This document shows, one piece after another, positions 35,073-45,819 of a DNA stretch of 64,000 nucleotides. The notes under the pieces were generated by a model, which was not told where the DNA came from, did no database searches, and saw only the letters and a program-made list of their open reading frames with translations. The stretch is from NCBI GenBank assembly GCA_022495995.1, contig JAFEMH010000750.1:186001-250000 (forward strand), in the 5' to 3' direction. The DNA is from Adenophora triphylla var. japonica (taxonomy: Eukaryota > Streptophyta > Magnoliopsida > Asterales > Campanulaceae). The number at the start of each line of letters is the position of its first letter. Positions within the stretch are counted from its first letter, which is position 1. The position numbers and the translations under genes were made by a program.

Positions 35073-36805
35073 GGCCATACAGTACAACGATGTAACACAT
35101 ATATATTTCTAACCAACACAATAATGTGATTATATTCTCTACACTGTTCAACTAATCCCCACGGTATGGGAGCACATAAGGCCACCCTGAACCATAAACC
35201 ATTATTACGAAATCATCACTCATCCTTAAATAATATTCATAACAGTGCAAGACCTACTTCCAACAATTCCATTTTGATCAAATAAGACATTATGGCCTAG
35301 CCAAGGTATTCTACTTTAACTTAGGTTAAAAAGGATTAATTCATATCCGGGTTGTACTAGGTTCTACTAATTTATAATGGTTGGGATTCAAGCCACGAGG
35401 TTATTGGTAAAAATCAGCAAGAACAGAAACTGGGAAAGGTCTGATGACATGGGCGACCGCCCACTCCACTTGGGCGACCGCCCAAGTGAGATTTCAAAGG
35501 AAATGGAAGTTGCTGAGGTGATGGGCGACCGCACACCATGGTTTGGGCGACCGCCCAAGAAGGAAGGAAAAGCACACACCTTACTGGCCACATGGGCGGC
35601 CGCTCAAGCCCCCATGGGCGACCGCCCAAGAGCCGATTCAGCCCTTGCCCGAATTCTAACCCCTCAACCTATTTTCTTTTCCCTTTCATCCATCTCTCTT
35701 ATTTTATGAACACCAAAAGGACTTTTCTCACTTCACAACTTCATCCTAAATCATTTAAACCCAAGATATCATATCCTAACATAAATCATTATCACTTGGT
35801 TTTCCACCCATTTTACTATCATTTTTCAAGATCTACCATCTTAATCTAACTCAACCCATTTTCTTACATTCTTGATCAACTTCCTTAACAACATCATTCT
35901 TTATCATTAACCAATTTATCAACTCCAAGAAGATTTCCAAAGTATCAAATAACCATTATAACAACAATAACACAATAATTATTTCATGAGCATTTAAAGA
36001 AAGGAAATATCATAATAATTCACTTCCTAACTCTAATACTTGGCCAAACCCACATTAAATCCTTACTCTTAAACCATTAATTTTCCCAATTACTCTATAC
36101 CACTCTTCTTTCAACTTAGATCACAAATTTACAACTTAAGATCAATTCCAACTCAAATATCATTATTCAAAATACCAAAAATCATCTTCTTTCAACAAGA
36201 GATTGATTAACACATAAAGTGGGCAATTATTAGAAAGAAGTCATAATAACTTACTTAGTAATATGAGATGAAACCATGATTTGTCTAGCTTGATGTATTT
36301 CCCTTGCCTCTACGAACATGGAAGTACACCCGGATCATAAAATGGAGAAGGATTGGATTAACTACCATTTTTGGAAGGAAGATATTGGAAGGAGGTTTCC
36401 ATGGGGAATTTTTGCTAGGAGGAAGTAAGAGGAAATGAAGGAGGAAGATGAAGAATAAGAGATGGGGAGGTTAATAATGAAGGGTGAGGGAAAAAGGCAT
36501 GAAGGAGTATGGGGAGAGATTCAAGGGTATGCCCCCCCCCCTCACTTCCAATTAAATGAGGCTTTCCCCAATCTACACACAAACCCTTTACTTCTTTCCT
36601 TTACATAATAAAACCTAACTACTCACATTTTATTTATTTTATCCATTTCTATTTTTATACTTTCCCAAAATGCTTTATTTAATTTTCCAATTATCTCATC
36701 CTAATATAAGAAATCAAATATATAAAATGAACACATAATATTAATAATAATATTAAAAGCAAATAATATGATGCTAAAATAGTGCCTAGGTTTAGGGTCG
36801 TTACA
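35073..36805 (-). repeat. 5' LTR of element H, truncated
   Basis: Near-identical to the 3' LTR from CTGGCCATACAG (about 5844) to its end, but the portion corresponding to 4675-5843 is missing. The breakpoint with element J shares the word GACTGGC or ACTGGC with both parents, which suggests microhomology-mediated joining. Confidence 0.85.
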
Positions 36806-37050
36806 GGTACATTAGGACTTAAAGCACTTCATTTGCTTGGAATGGGGGAGATTTAACTTGAAATCAAGATTTTATGTATGAAAATTGATCTTTAGGTTAA
36901 GAAAATGTTTTCAAGAAAATAAAAACAATTTGGAAGGAATGTTGATCCTTATAGAAGATCATCCATGGAGATGAACTTCCATGGTGGTCCTCTTGGATCT
37001 AGGCCAAGAACAAGTTACATCTTTGAAGGTCAACGGGGGAGCACTTTTGG

Positions 37051-37473
37051 CTACCGGCCACCGGCCCTGGACTTGAGTCTAGCAACGGTGAGGGCCGAGC
37101 TTGAGCCGCACCGGCTTCTTCCCCGGGCATCTTTTAAAACCGCTTCCCATGTCACAAAGGCTTTTGAACCCGGGATTGTGTTGCTGTCCCCTGGATGGCC
37201 CACGTAGCTAGGGCGTCCTCCGATTTGCCTTTCATAGCCTGCCTTGCCCATAGTTATCATACAACAGGAATTGCTATTCTCAGGGCTCGGCGGCTTTTCG
37301 ATTTCATCTCTGGTATAGTGCAACCACTCTGGTTCCTTTCTGTAATACTCATAGTTGGAGACGATTATAGCATTCTGCGTGGGAGGAGCATCGCTATCAT
37401 GCCGGTTTCCGTGACTTCTCCGAGAGCCGAAATACATTCGGGAAGGTGACCTCTTCTTGGGTAACCCTGACAA
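37051..37473 (-). pseudogene. 3'-most preserved coding segment of element G
   Basis: A 140-codon minus frame, starting MSGLPKKRSPSRMYFGSRRS, with no recognised domain. It overlaps the end of the acidic ORF in another frame and runs to the deletion junction near 37029, where LTR sequence begins. Confidence 0.35.
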
Positions 37474-38359
37474 GGATTGTTACTTTGTTTCGGGCGGATT
37501 TTGATCTGACCATGGTCACTTTCTCATTGGGGAGGATGGGAGTCAGTTTCCCTCTCTCTAACAGATCTTCAACTATCTTCTTGGATCGGGTGTCTGAAAA
37601 CCCTTTCCCCAAAGCATGGTAGGCAGTGTTGAACTCTATGACATCCACGTGTTCAGCCCCAGGAAAATTCATGGCTTTCATGTCTTCGGTTTCATAATCG
37701 TCTTCCGAAGTTTCCTCAATCTTACGGCTATCAGCCTCCATCTCATCATACATCTTCTTTCTTTCGCCCTTGCAAGCAGGGCAACCACAAGTAAAGGATA
37801 GACAATGCTCCCCTTCATAGTTTGACGTAACAGCTCGGTAGATCTGGGTCCAAATGAGGAGTACCCGGGGTCCACTGTCGGGTACAGGAGCAATTAAGAA
37901 AGCGTTATGTGGGTCCATGGGTATGAAGGCGACTGGGGAGACATTTAGATCAATAACCCTTTTCAGTGACTCCATGCACTCGGTGTGTTCAAGCGGCTCA
38001 GCCTCTGTTTTAGGGAAGGAAGAAAAGGAACCGATGACGTTTACGAATTCATCGTCTTCCGGTTGCTGAAAACCTCCCTTTTCAACCATTGCTTCAATGA
38101 ACCTTCTCCATTCGCCTGCTAGGTCCTTGTAGGGAACATTGTGCTCTAGGATTTTGGATATGTATGGATCTGTAAGTGGGCATTGTTGTCCTTCATCCTC
38201 TGAGGTATCCGGGCACTGACCACAAGTGCATCTTACTAGGAGTACTTCGTGGGGGTCCGTCCCCATCGGTACCTGACCCGCATTTTCTGTCGGTCCTTCA
38301 TCGTCGCTTGCCGACAACCAAACCATCAGGTCCGGCTCCCATGATGTCATTTCCGGCAT
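37397..38359 (-). CDS. Acidic 320-codon ORF of element G, unknown function
   Basis: An uninterrupted minus-strand ORF in an otherwise eroded element. It is rich in Glu/Asp and has two cysteine clusters, CTCGQC (about residue 44) and CGCPAC (about residue 190), each of which could bind zinc. It contains DDEFVNVIGSFSSFP, a motif also seen twice in element J. It lies directly downstream of gag, where protease is expected, but has no D-S/T/N-G active site. I infer it is part of the gag-pol polyprotein between gag and protease/RT rather than a separate host gene. I do not recognise the family. Confidence 0.55.
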   Translation of the reverse strand: MPEMTSWEPDLMVWLSASDDEGPTENAGQVPMGTDPHEVLLVRCTCGQCPDTSEDEGQQCPLTDPYISKILEHNVPYKDLAGEWRRFIEAMVEKGGFQQPEDDEFVNVIGSFSSFPKTEAEPLEHTECMESLKRVIDLNVSPVAFIPMDPHNAFLIAPVPDSGPRVLLIWTQIYRAVTSNYEGEHCLSFTCGCPACKGERKKMYDEMEADSRKIEETSEDDYETEDMKAMNFPGAEHVDVIEFNTAYHALGKGFSDTRSKKIVEDLLERGKLTPILPNEKVTMVRSKSARNKVTILVRVTQEEVTFPNVFRLSEKSRKPA

Positions 38360-39096
38360 GATTGTTCCAGATTGATTCTAGATCTTGGGCCTCAGTTGAC
38401 TCCTCACTTTCGTCGTCATCATCATCATCACCTGTCATTACCGTCATCGAATCATCTTCCCATACTACCGGGATTTCGACTGAGAGAGAGCGCCGGTCAA
38501 ATCTATTAGGAGAAGACGGGTGCGTGCAGCCGCAGAAATTGTCATATGCCCCCATTGCCGGAGGCGGCAATTGCAACTCTGCTTCTCCTCCCAGAAACTG
38601 TGGGGGAAGAGTGAGAGGGGGCGGCACGTACTTGACTCCGTGAAGGATATAGAAGCAATCCTCCTCCTCTCGATTCTTCATTTTCACCGTCATCGGGATC
38701 GTATTCGGCTTCTCCCAAAACCATCTTGTAGAAGTGTACTAACTCCAGGTGTTCTTCGGCCTCTTTGCTGATAAGCCCCAATACAGGCGCCCGTCTGAAG
38801 CTTTCTTGCTCAATCTTCCTTGATCGCTCTAACCATCTTGTGTAAATGGTTTTCTCATGATTTGACCGTAACAACCCCAACTTTTCATTATCGCCTATCC
38901 CTTCCTCCGAAAAGTAGCGGGCTTCATATTCTTGCGAGAAATTTCTAACATGAGACCAAGGAGGGTTGGTTTGTTCATCATCCTCAAGGCTGAGGGGGAA
39001 TCCGAATTCAGGATCCTCGACAAGGTTGGCCATGGGTATTTGGAGATCTTCATCGCTCCGCATCCTCCCGGGCATGCGAAGGTTCTCCGGCTTCAA
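38298..39096 (-). pseudogene. Charged gag-proximal polyprotein segments of element G
   Basis: Two overlapping minus frames (38542-39096 and 38298-38693), shifted by one base. The first is rich in Glu/Arg (YEARYFSEEGIGDNEKLGLL). The second ends in a run DDDDDDESEESTE before the acidic ORF. They read as one coding region broken by a frameshift. No known domain. Confidence 0.45.
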
Positions 39097-39359
39097 TCAT
39101 GTTCCCCGGTTTTGATTTCTTGGGAAGGGATTTTTGATCGTATTAGGTCCCTGGGGCCTTCCAACTTCCCTTGCTCTATCAATCCCTGGATTGCCTTTTT
39201 CAGAGTAAAGCAGTTATCTGTTAGATGTCCGTGGGCTTGATGAAAAGCGTAAAACTTAGAAGTATCCACGGGAGCATTCAGATTCCTGGGTTGGAAATTT
39301 TCCAAAGGCCGCAGCAAGCCTTCTTTCACCAATCCTCTAAAGATGTCGTTCAGAGGCAT
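39093..39359 (-). pseudogene. Gag linker with HGHxTDxC block, element G
   Basis: The frame contains KFYAFHQAHGHLTDNCFTLK and AIQGLIEQGKLEGPRDL. This is the H-x-x-H-G-H-x-T-D-x-C block that follows gag in Tat-type gypsy elements and may act as a zinc-binding nucleocapsid equivalent. Comparable to 29181-29363 of element J. Confidence 0.72.
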
Positions 39360-39568
39360 TCCGGCTTTCGAGGTTTATGACCCTAGGCTTGGGCTCACCC
39401 GGTTTCCCGGGAGCAAAAGGAGTTGCATTATTACATTCCCGCCCGCGTAGTTGATCACCTCTTTACCTTTAACAGAGCGGGAACCGTGTTGGAGGGAGGA
39501 GCTCAGATTCGTAAGCGGGTGCAAGAAATGACCGTTAATTGTAAGCCTTTTCAAACTTAGCCGCGGAG

Positions 39569-41062
39569 TTAACCATAAAGCACGTAAGTCCGAGTATGGG
39601 AAATGACCGAGGGAGGTTCTCGATGTGATTTCGTGCACGACCGGAAGATGTCCAACTGCTCTTCGTAAGGAGGGATGGCCATCTCGCTAAGTTTCAGATT
39701 CCACCGCTTGTAGAAATCCCCGACATTCTCATCGGGACACTGCACGGTTGTCTGCAAGTCAACTCTATTTGTTTCCCATTCCAAATTAGCTTTATACTTC
39801 TCTGTAAAGGCACTGGTGATCTGATCCCATGTAGCCCTGGCCTCGGGTTTTAAGTGGAAGAACCATTTTAGAGCACTGGATTTCAAGGAGAGTCTGAAAT
39901 AGTCAGTCAACTGCTGATTGGTGCATCCTTTGGCCTTCATTGCCAAAGTATATGTGTCCAGATGAGTTTTCGGGCATGCAGTCCCATCAAACAGGTCCAG
40001 ATTAGGCATCACGAACTTGTGGGGCAAGGGAACAATGGAGTCCGGGTCCGTAGGCCGGAAGGCAGACTTTTTAGCGGTCAATTCAGCAATCTGTGCTTTC
40101 ATTTCCTTGTGTTGCTCCATGAACCAGGCCAGGTTAGGGTCTTGTGGTGGAGCCATGGCGTTCAGACCAGTGACTGAGCTAGAGTGAGGAGCTACCACTG
40201 GCGGCAGACTGGTGGAGGGAATGGCTGATTCGGGGACATAGGTGAAAACCTGTCCTTGGCCCGAATTACCCTGGGGAGCATGAGTAGGAGCCGGGGCATA
40301 GGGATAGAACCTTGCGGCTTGCTGTTGATTTTCAACCGGCAGAGTGGGCGGAGGTAGGCCTGCTGTAGCCGGGTAGCTTGGTTTTCCGAGCTGAGATTCA
40401 TAGGTAGGCATAGGTGCGGGCTGTTGTCCCTGGTTGTTGAACTGTATGCCAGGCTGTGGCGAGGGTGTATAGCCGAGAGGGTATTGCGGTCCGAGGGATT
40501 CTGATGAAACTGGATTAGGGGCTTGGTGGCCCATTGGTCCCTGAGTGAGGAATGGGTTTGTAGGAGCTGTGCTAGGAGCAACAACCGGCATCATTCTCGA
40601 GGAGGGGCTCTGACCGTTGTCCCGAACCAAACCGTGGTGGCATCCCAAACCGTTGCCGCGGTACTCGAACCGCTGCTGTGAAGGTCCGGCTTGGTCATTT
40701 CCGAACCGAGACGGATCCCAATTTGTCAGTGGCATTCCGAGATATCCCCAACCCCGAGAAGACATTCCGTACCGATTTTGTCCCCACCGAGGAACCGCGA
40801 ACCGCTCGCCCGTCAGCCGTATGGATCCGAGTCTCGTAGCCGGGAGCCGGCCGACCCGAAGATCGAGGAGCATGGGTTCTCGGTAGTAGTACCATAGGAG
40901 GTGGGTGGTGGCATCCTGGAGTAATCGGGCGACCGAGAGTGGGATTGGGGTCCTCTTCTTCTTCCACGGTGAAGGTGCCATCGGGATTGAGGCCGGCGGC
41001 CAAACCATGGCTCCCGATGGCTTCCATAAGGCTATTAATCTGTGCTTCTGCCGCAATCTCAT
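39569..41062 (-). CDS. Gag of element G (497 codons, frame intact in this stretch)
   Basis: The N-terminal third is basic, then a long Pro/Gln/Gly-rich segment (residues ~150-320). A retrotransposon gag domain follows: LPHKFVMPNLDLFDGT, PKTHLDTYTLAMKAKG, LSLKSSALKWFFHL, WDQITSAFTEKYKAN and VGDFYKRWNLKLSEM (residues ~325-470). The last ~25 residues look out of frame, so a frameshift near 39640 separates it from the HGHxTDxC segment. The role in an intact element is virus-like particle assembly. The start shown is simply the first Met of the frame. Confidence 0.8.
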   Translation of the reverse strand: MRLRQKHRLIALWKPSGAMVWPPASIPMAPSPWKKKRTPIPLSVARLLQDATTHLLWYYYREPMLLDLRVGRLPATRLGSIRLTGERFAVPRWGQNRYGMSSRGWGYLGMPLTNWDPSRFGNDQAGPSQQRFEYRGNGLGCHHGLVRDNGQSPSSRMMPVVAPSTAPTNPFLTQGPMGHQAPNPVSSESLGPQYPLGYTPSPQPGIQFNNQGQQPAPMPTYESQLGKPSYPATAGLPPPTLPVENQQQAARFYPYAPAPTHAPQGNSGQGQVFTYVPESAIPSTSLPPVVAPHSSSVTGLNAMAPPQDPNLAWFMEQHKEMKAQIAELTAKKSAFRPTDPDSIVPLPHKFVMPNLDLFDGTACPKTHLDTYTLAMKAKGCTNQQLTDYFRLSLKSSALKWFFHLKPEARATWDQITSAFTEKYKANLEWETNRVDLQTTVQCPDENVGDFYKRWNLKLSEMAIPPYEEQLDIFRSCTKSHREPPSVISHTRTYVLYG

Positions 41063-42108
41063 CTCGTTACGCTAACCGATTCCACCGCCGTTCTGCTTTG
41101 GGAGTCCCGGAGGCGGAGTGATGTTGTCCCCATCATTACCGGTGATACGTACATTCTCAAAACCCGAGTCGGAACAAATGGTGAAGTTGACGATGCGCTT
41201 GACTCTTCCCAACCGATCAAACGGTGACCCTGGCGCCCAAAACTAAGCTTTGTGAGGAGTCATGGGAAAGATACGAGGGTTCGAGATATTTGGGAGTGAA
41301 GGAGGGTAGGTGTTTGGGCTTAGGGCTCATGCAATATGCGCTTATTTGTTCTTGTTTACTTAAAACGTATTTTTATTAAACCTAAGCGGTTGGAAAAGAT
41401 TGCTCTTCTTTTTCGCAAACTACTCGATTCCTGGATCAGTGGGCCCCATCACTACGCCTGCGGATCCTCAACCTGTAACCTCGAACAAGGGTTCCGTAGG
41501 GCAAGCAGGTCCTACCGACCGAAAAGAAAAACGATCCTAAAGTCTGGCGGGTAATCTAGTCTTAACGAGCATTCGATGTAAATTACGGACAAAGCTGACG
41601 TCAAAGGTCAAGATCATGTCCGGAGGGCTCGACGAAAAGTCGGCATGGCTCGGACTGATAAACGTCCATAATTGATCTTGACCCGTCGTTAGTTAGGCCG
41701 TAATTAGACATGGAATAATCATTAATCCTTGATGACTCAGTGTCATGCCGGGAGTCGGTGCATAAGTTGTGCCAGTCAAAGTCAAAGTCAAGGCGCTAGT
41801 CAATATCTGGTCAAAGTTTGCGGCGGAAAGCCGGCATGACTTCGACTGATTAGGGTCCCCGAAGGATATTGACTTGGTATGCCGACTAAGGCTTGACAGG
41901 AAAGGTGTATACACAGACCGGGCATGACACGGACCAAACTAAAAACCAAAAGGGTCTCGGACAAAGTGTGTCACGGACAAGTGCATGGTGGACACGAGGC
42001 TCCAAGGGATGTTTGGGTAGTCCTGTGCTCGCACCGAGAGGCGTAATAAGGCTAAACGGGCTGCTACTGGGATTTCCCCGGGTTAAGGACGTAGTGTGCA
42101 GTGTAAGG
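41063..42108 (-). other. Leader of element G, inner part
   Basis: Non-coding. Shares words with the leader of element J (GGACAAAGTGTG, GGATGTTTGGG, CGTAGTGTGCAGTGTA). Interrupted at 42109 by element I; the remainder of the leader is at 48035-48588. Confidence 0.55.
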
Positions 42109-43500
42109 TGACGAGTTTCGAAACGTCAAAATAAAATTTCCGACTCAAACTACCTACAATTGATTTGTAGATAGGGTAAGTAGGGTCGAACCACCGAGAC
42201 ACGTATTTAAAGTGTATAAAATTATTGCTATGAAAAAGATTTTTTAAAGTGATAGAATTTGTTGGTTTCGATCAAAATAAAGCTTTAGAAAAATTAACTA
42301 GAATTGTTATAAAATGAAGTTTCAATATTACGGAGAAAATTCCCGGAATTGGCTTCACAATTATGCTCAACTTTCACTATTCATCAATCAAAGAATACTT
42401 GGGGTTTTGTTCTTACAAAAGTATGATTGGGACACTTTGGCGGGTGATTTGCAATCAAGTGCTCCCAATTAATCTATTCCCTTGGCCCGTTCATAGATTA
42501 ATTAGGAACCCAATTAGAACTTAAGAACAATACAAGAAAAAACCACAATTCTTGTGAATCTTTTGGCGGGGATTCAATGAATTGTTACTATCAAGTCAAG
42601 TCTAATTTCAATTATGAATTTGGCGATTCACAATTGAAATTCCAAATAATTCAAGAACAATTATGTGATCAAGATAAATATTCTAAAATTCAATTAAAAG
42701 CAACTTGATAATCCCAAGTAATACAATGATATTGATAAAAAGTAAAACTCAAAACATAATTGTTACCTCCAATTCCAAGAACAAAGAAGCTTAGCTATCC
42801 ATGGAAAATAAAGAACACCCAAGAAATTGTTGATGAAGAAGCTATGGAGAGATGATGATTAAAAAAACTAAAAACTAAAAACCAATAATAATATAGTAAT
42901 TGTCTTCCCCCAATAATAACCCACGTCTGCTATTAATTCCTTAAGTTATAAAAACCTAACAGCCACAATTAATTATCCCACATTACTCCATATCCGCTCC
43001 AATCCGCCTTGAATCCGTTCACCAATCGCCTCGTGGGCGGTCGCCCACGTCCCCCTTGAGCGGTCGCCCAAGACGACAGAAAGATATTGCTTCAAAACAA
43101 ATGCTCATGCGCGGCCGCCCACAGATCCTTGTGCGACCGCCCACATCACCAGAAACATGTGGCCATTTTCTTCCCTTTCTTCCGGCCCAGTATCACACCA
43201 CTTGGCCCAACTGCCTTGCCAGCCATCTTCTTCCTTTGGCCCAATGATGATTGCCTTGGCCTTTTGCTGCTGCCTTCTTATTTTGTACCACTTAACATTC
43301 GATTCATCCCCCAATTACACCATCGCCTTTTTTGATCCTTGATTAATTCACGAAATGCTCTTGAATTTCCTCAACTATTCACTTGATCCACTGAAACTAA
43401 AAGAACACTAAAACAACTATTAGAACACACAAAACTCAAGGATTAAGCAAATAATAAGTTCATAAAGTAGTCAATGGATGAGTGTAAAACTCACTCATCA
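42109..43500 (-). repeat. 3' LTR of element I
   Basis: 1392 bp. Positions 43034-43146 hold four motifs of the type GGGCGGTCGCCCA (TGGGCGGTCGCCCAC, TGAGCGGTCGCCCAA, TGCGCGGCCGCCCAC, TGTGCGACCGCCCAC). ORFs within it are not conserved proteins. Confidence 0.92.
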
Positions 43501-43520
43501 AATACCCCCAAACTTAAACA
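43501..43520 (-). promoter_or_regulatory. Polypurine tract of element I
   Basis: The minus strand reads AAGTTTGGGGGTATT immediately before the LTR start TGATGAGTGAG. This is where plus-strand DNA synthesis would be primed. Confidence 0.75.
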
Positions 43521-44758
43521 TTTGCTAGTCCTCGAGCAAACACCAAAATAAACTATAAACAATACACAACTAAAAACAAACTACTCTACCAAATAATCAA
43601 CTATGTCCCTCCATTCTTGCATGTTCCACAATTGCACAAATCACACATTACAAACAACCGCAGGATAATATCTTCCACTATGCAAGTATCAATATATTTC
43701 CCATTAATTGTAGGATCTTACTTAACCATTATAATTACACCATAAATCTCTTTATGCATTATCATCTCTCTCTTTACTCACAACCAAGATTCGTATTTAT
43801 AAAGCTAAGTACACCAACCATCTTTTATTTTATTGACTTTATTTATCAAACAACAACATTTTTTTTTTTAACACAAAGCATGAATATTCCCATGAACCGC
43901 TTACACCCCCCCAAACTTGATTTTTTAAGCACATTTTAAAATCTTCTACCGTTCAAGTAGGGAACACCGTAGCAGCGAACTCCATGCCCCTAATACTAGG
44001 TAGAAATTTATTTAAAGGTTTTGAGAGTTAGCCACTTCGGTATCGAGCTTAGTACGGACCATCACGGCGGTAAAGCTCTTCCTCCATAACGCTACTGCAT
44101 ACCCAGAAATCTGGTTAAGCTAGAATAATCCCTAACCAATTAATCTACGCGTCTGGAGGTTTCACCGAGTATAAGTTGCATTGCCATTGCTCTCATTCCC
44201 CTTTCAATTTTTTTCTTTATTTTCTTTTTTTTTTTCTCAAGATAACAAGGGGGGGGTCAAATTCTATTCACATCAAAGGAATACCCATCTTATAACTTGC
44301 CTAATGTTGCTAATTGATAAACAAACTCATTAACTTAAAAGATGATGGTGTACTATAAACTTTATAAAAAAAATGGATCAAAAATTATCAACAAAGAGAA
44401 TATTTTCAAGAGTAATTACCACTAAGAGATTTAGGACACAATTATAACTCTTAAGTAATGTACCACAATTAATCAAGAATTATACCAACACTTGCATATA
44501 CAATTATCAAACCCAATTATCCTCATTAGCAGTCACAACAATTCATATGCAATTATGGGGAACATCAAAAATGTTAAAGACATAGCTAATTATCATTTCT
44601 CTTTTTTTTTTTCTACCTACAAAAGCAGTAAATCCTAACTAACATGGTGAATTAAGCAAACACAAACAGTCAAGTACCCCACACCCCCAAACTTAAAACA
44701 TGCATTGTCCCTAATGCAACAAAATAAAGTAAGGAATAGGGGTACCTCCAACCAAAAA
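43521..44758 (-). other. Non-coding 3' region of element I
   Basis: AT-rich, with several homopolymer T tracts and another CCCCCAAACTTGA tract (about 43908), i.e. minus-strand TCAAGTTTGGGGG, and a third at about 44686. These look like extra polypurine tracts inherited from 3' rearrangements. No pol is present. Confidence 0.5.
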
Positions 44759-45199
44759 TCACCTCCAAAATTGGTCCCACGGACCAACCGAGCCACTACC
44801 GCTCGATCCCGTGCTGTAATGCTGCTGCTGCTGCTGTTGTTGCTGATCTTGCTGCTCATGCGCTTGCCAAGAAGACCATCCTCTCAACTGTTCAGGATCA
44901 CGATATAGAGGCGGCTGATATGGAATATGCTGAGGCGGCGGAGGTGGAGGAAGTCTGTCCCTCATCTCCTGAAACATCTCCGTCTGTGCGTCCTCCATAC
45001 GCTGCCTCCACATACTCGCAGCGTAGAAATCCTCAGTAACCAGAGATTGTATTTGCCTCTGATTCTCCTCCATACCCGCTAATCGTTGATCCATCAAACC
45101 AAACTGCCCTCGAAGCTGCCCAATCTCCTCTGACAATGCATCCACCTGGCCCGCCACATAATAAGCAGCCTCACTCGGAGTGAACTGCTGTTCCTCCAT
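44759..45199 (-). CDS. Coiled-coil / polyQ ORF of element I
   Basis: 146 codons, MEEQQFTPSEAAYYVAGQV... The first 65 residues are a heptad-like region (VDALSEEIGQLRGQF, MDQRLAGMEENQRQIQSL), followed by a Pro-rich stretch (RLPPPPPPQHIPY) and a Gln run near residue 120. Frame is intact. It lies 9 bases after the stop of the preceding ORF, so the two may once have been one protein. Function unknown; coiled coils often mediate multimerisation. Confidence 0.6.
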   Translation of the reverse strand: MEEQQFTPSEAAYYVAGQVDALSEEIGQLRGQFGLMDQRLAGMEENQRQIQSLVTEDFYAASMWRQRMEDAQTEMFQEMRDRLPPPPPPQHIPYQPPLYRDPEQLRGWSSWQAHEQQDQQQQQQQQHYSTGSSGSGSVGPWDQFWR

Positions 45200-45207
45200 A
45201 TCCTCAT

Positions 45208-45819
45208 CTACATCTCTCTCTCTCTAACTCCTCTCGAAGAACCTTCTCCATGCTGCAACTGAGCATGCCCCTTTATTGTGAGGGACCTTTTACTCACCGT
45301 CGTCCCTGTTGACACAATATCCCTCACAATACGCGGACGAGTAAGATTCACTCCCGCCCTATCAATCAACCCAGATATCAATAGAGGAAAATTAAAGTTG
45401 CACCGCCCAATAGTCTTATACGTGTTCACTATCTCCATGGACATCGCCAGTCCCGTATTGAAACGTTGACCGGACAACACCACGGTCATCAACAGCGCTC
45501 TCCTCCAATGCACATCATTGTAATGCGAAGTAGGCATGATACGCTCACAAATAAATCTGTGCAAAGCGCGCATCCTCAAATCCATATCTCTCGCCTTCTT
45601 CACATTACCATTTCTCAATAATGCCAAATCAATATCTACAAAATACGGAGCCAACCTATCAAGGTTCCCCGCCACATTATTCTCCATGATCTTTGCACTA
45701 GAGTAATAATCACAAGCACTGCTCTCAAACCCAGGCGACTCCATCCCATAATAACTGTTAATATCTTCCCCATTATACCACACATTCTTACCTCTCACCC
45801 ATAGCACCTCCTGCTGCAT
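45208..45819 (-). CDS. Plant transposon-associated domain ORF of element I
   Basis: About 200 codons: VRGKNVWYNGEDINSYYGM, FESSACDYYSSAKIMENN, GNLDRLAPYFVDIDLALLRN, MRALHRFICERIMPT, VHWRRALLMTVVLSGQ and SMEIVNTYKTIGRCNFNFPL. This pattern belongs, as I remember it, to the family called putative plant transposon protein (PF20167), found in Athila-type and related elements. The N-terminus overlaps the end of gag by ~30 bases in another frame, so it is either a fusion broken by a frameshift or a direct junction after loss of pol. Confidence 0.65.
   Translation of the reverse strand: MQQEVLWVRGKNVWYNGEDINSYYGMESPGFESSACDYYSSAKIMENNVAGNLDRLAPYFVDIDLALLRNGNVKKARDMDLRMRALHRFICERIMPTSHYNDVHWRRALLMTVVLSGQRFNTGLAMSMEIVNTYKTIGRCNFNFPLLISGLIDRAGVNLTRPRIVRDIVSTGTTVSKRSLTIKGHAQLQHGEGSSRGVREREM

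Larger units (their letters stand above)
4675..36805 (-). mobile_element. Element H: Tekay-like Ty3/gypsy element inserted in an LTR of G
   Basis: Begins TGTGAGCACC and ends GTCGTTACA, with ggtac on both sides (4670-4674 and 36806-36810). On the minus strand the LTR reads TGTAACGACC...GGTGCTCACA. The left LTR is complete (4675-7578). A polypurine tract (minus strand TTTAAGGGGGAGTGAA) lies just inside it at 7579-7594. The interior retains only gag and the start of protease (9168-9427 and 10856-11253); RT, RNase H and integrase are absent. The inner part of its 5' LTR, the PBS and the gag start were lost where element J sits. Confidence 0.87.

Noticed and set aside
43056..43342. ORFs inside the LTRs of element I
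   Set aside because: Duplicated only because the LTRs are duplicated; no domain.
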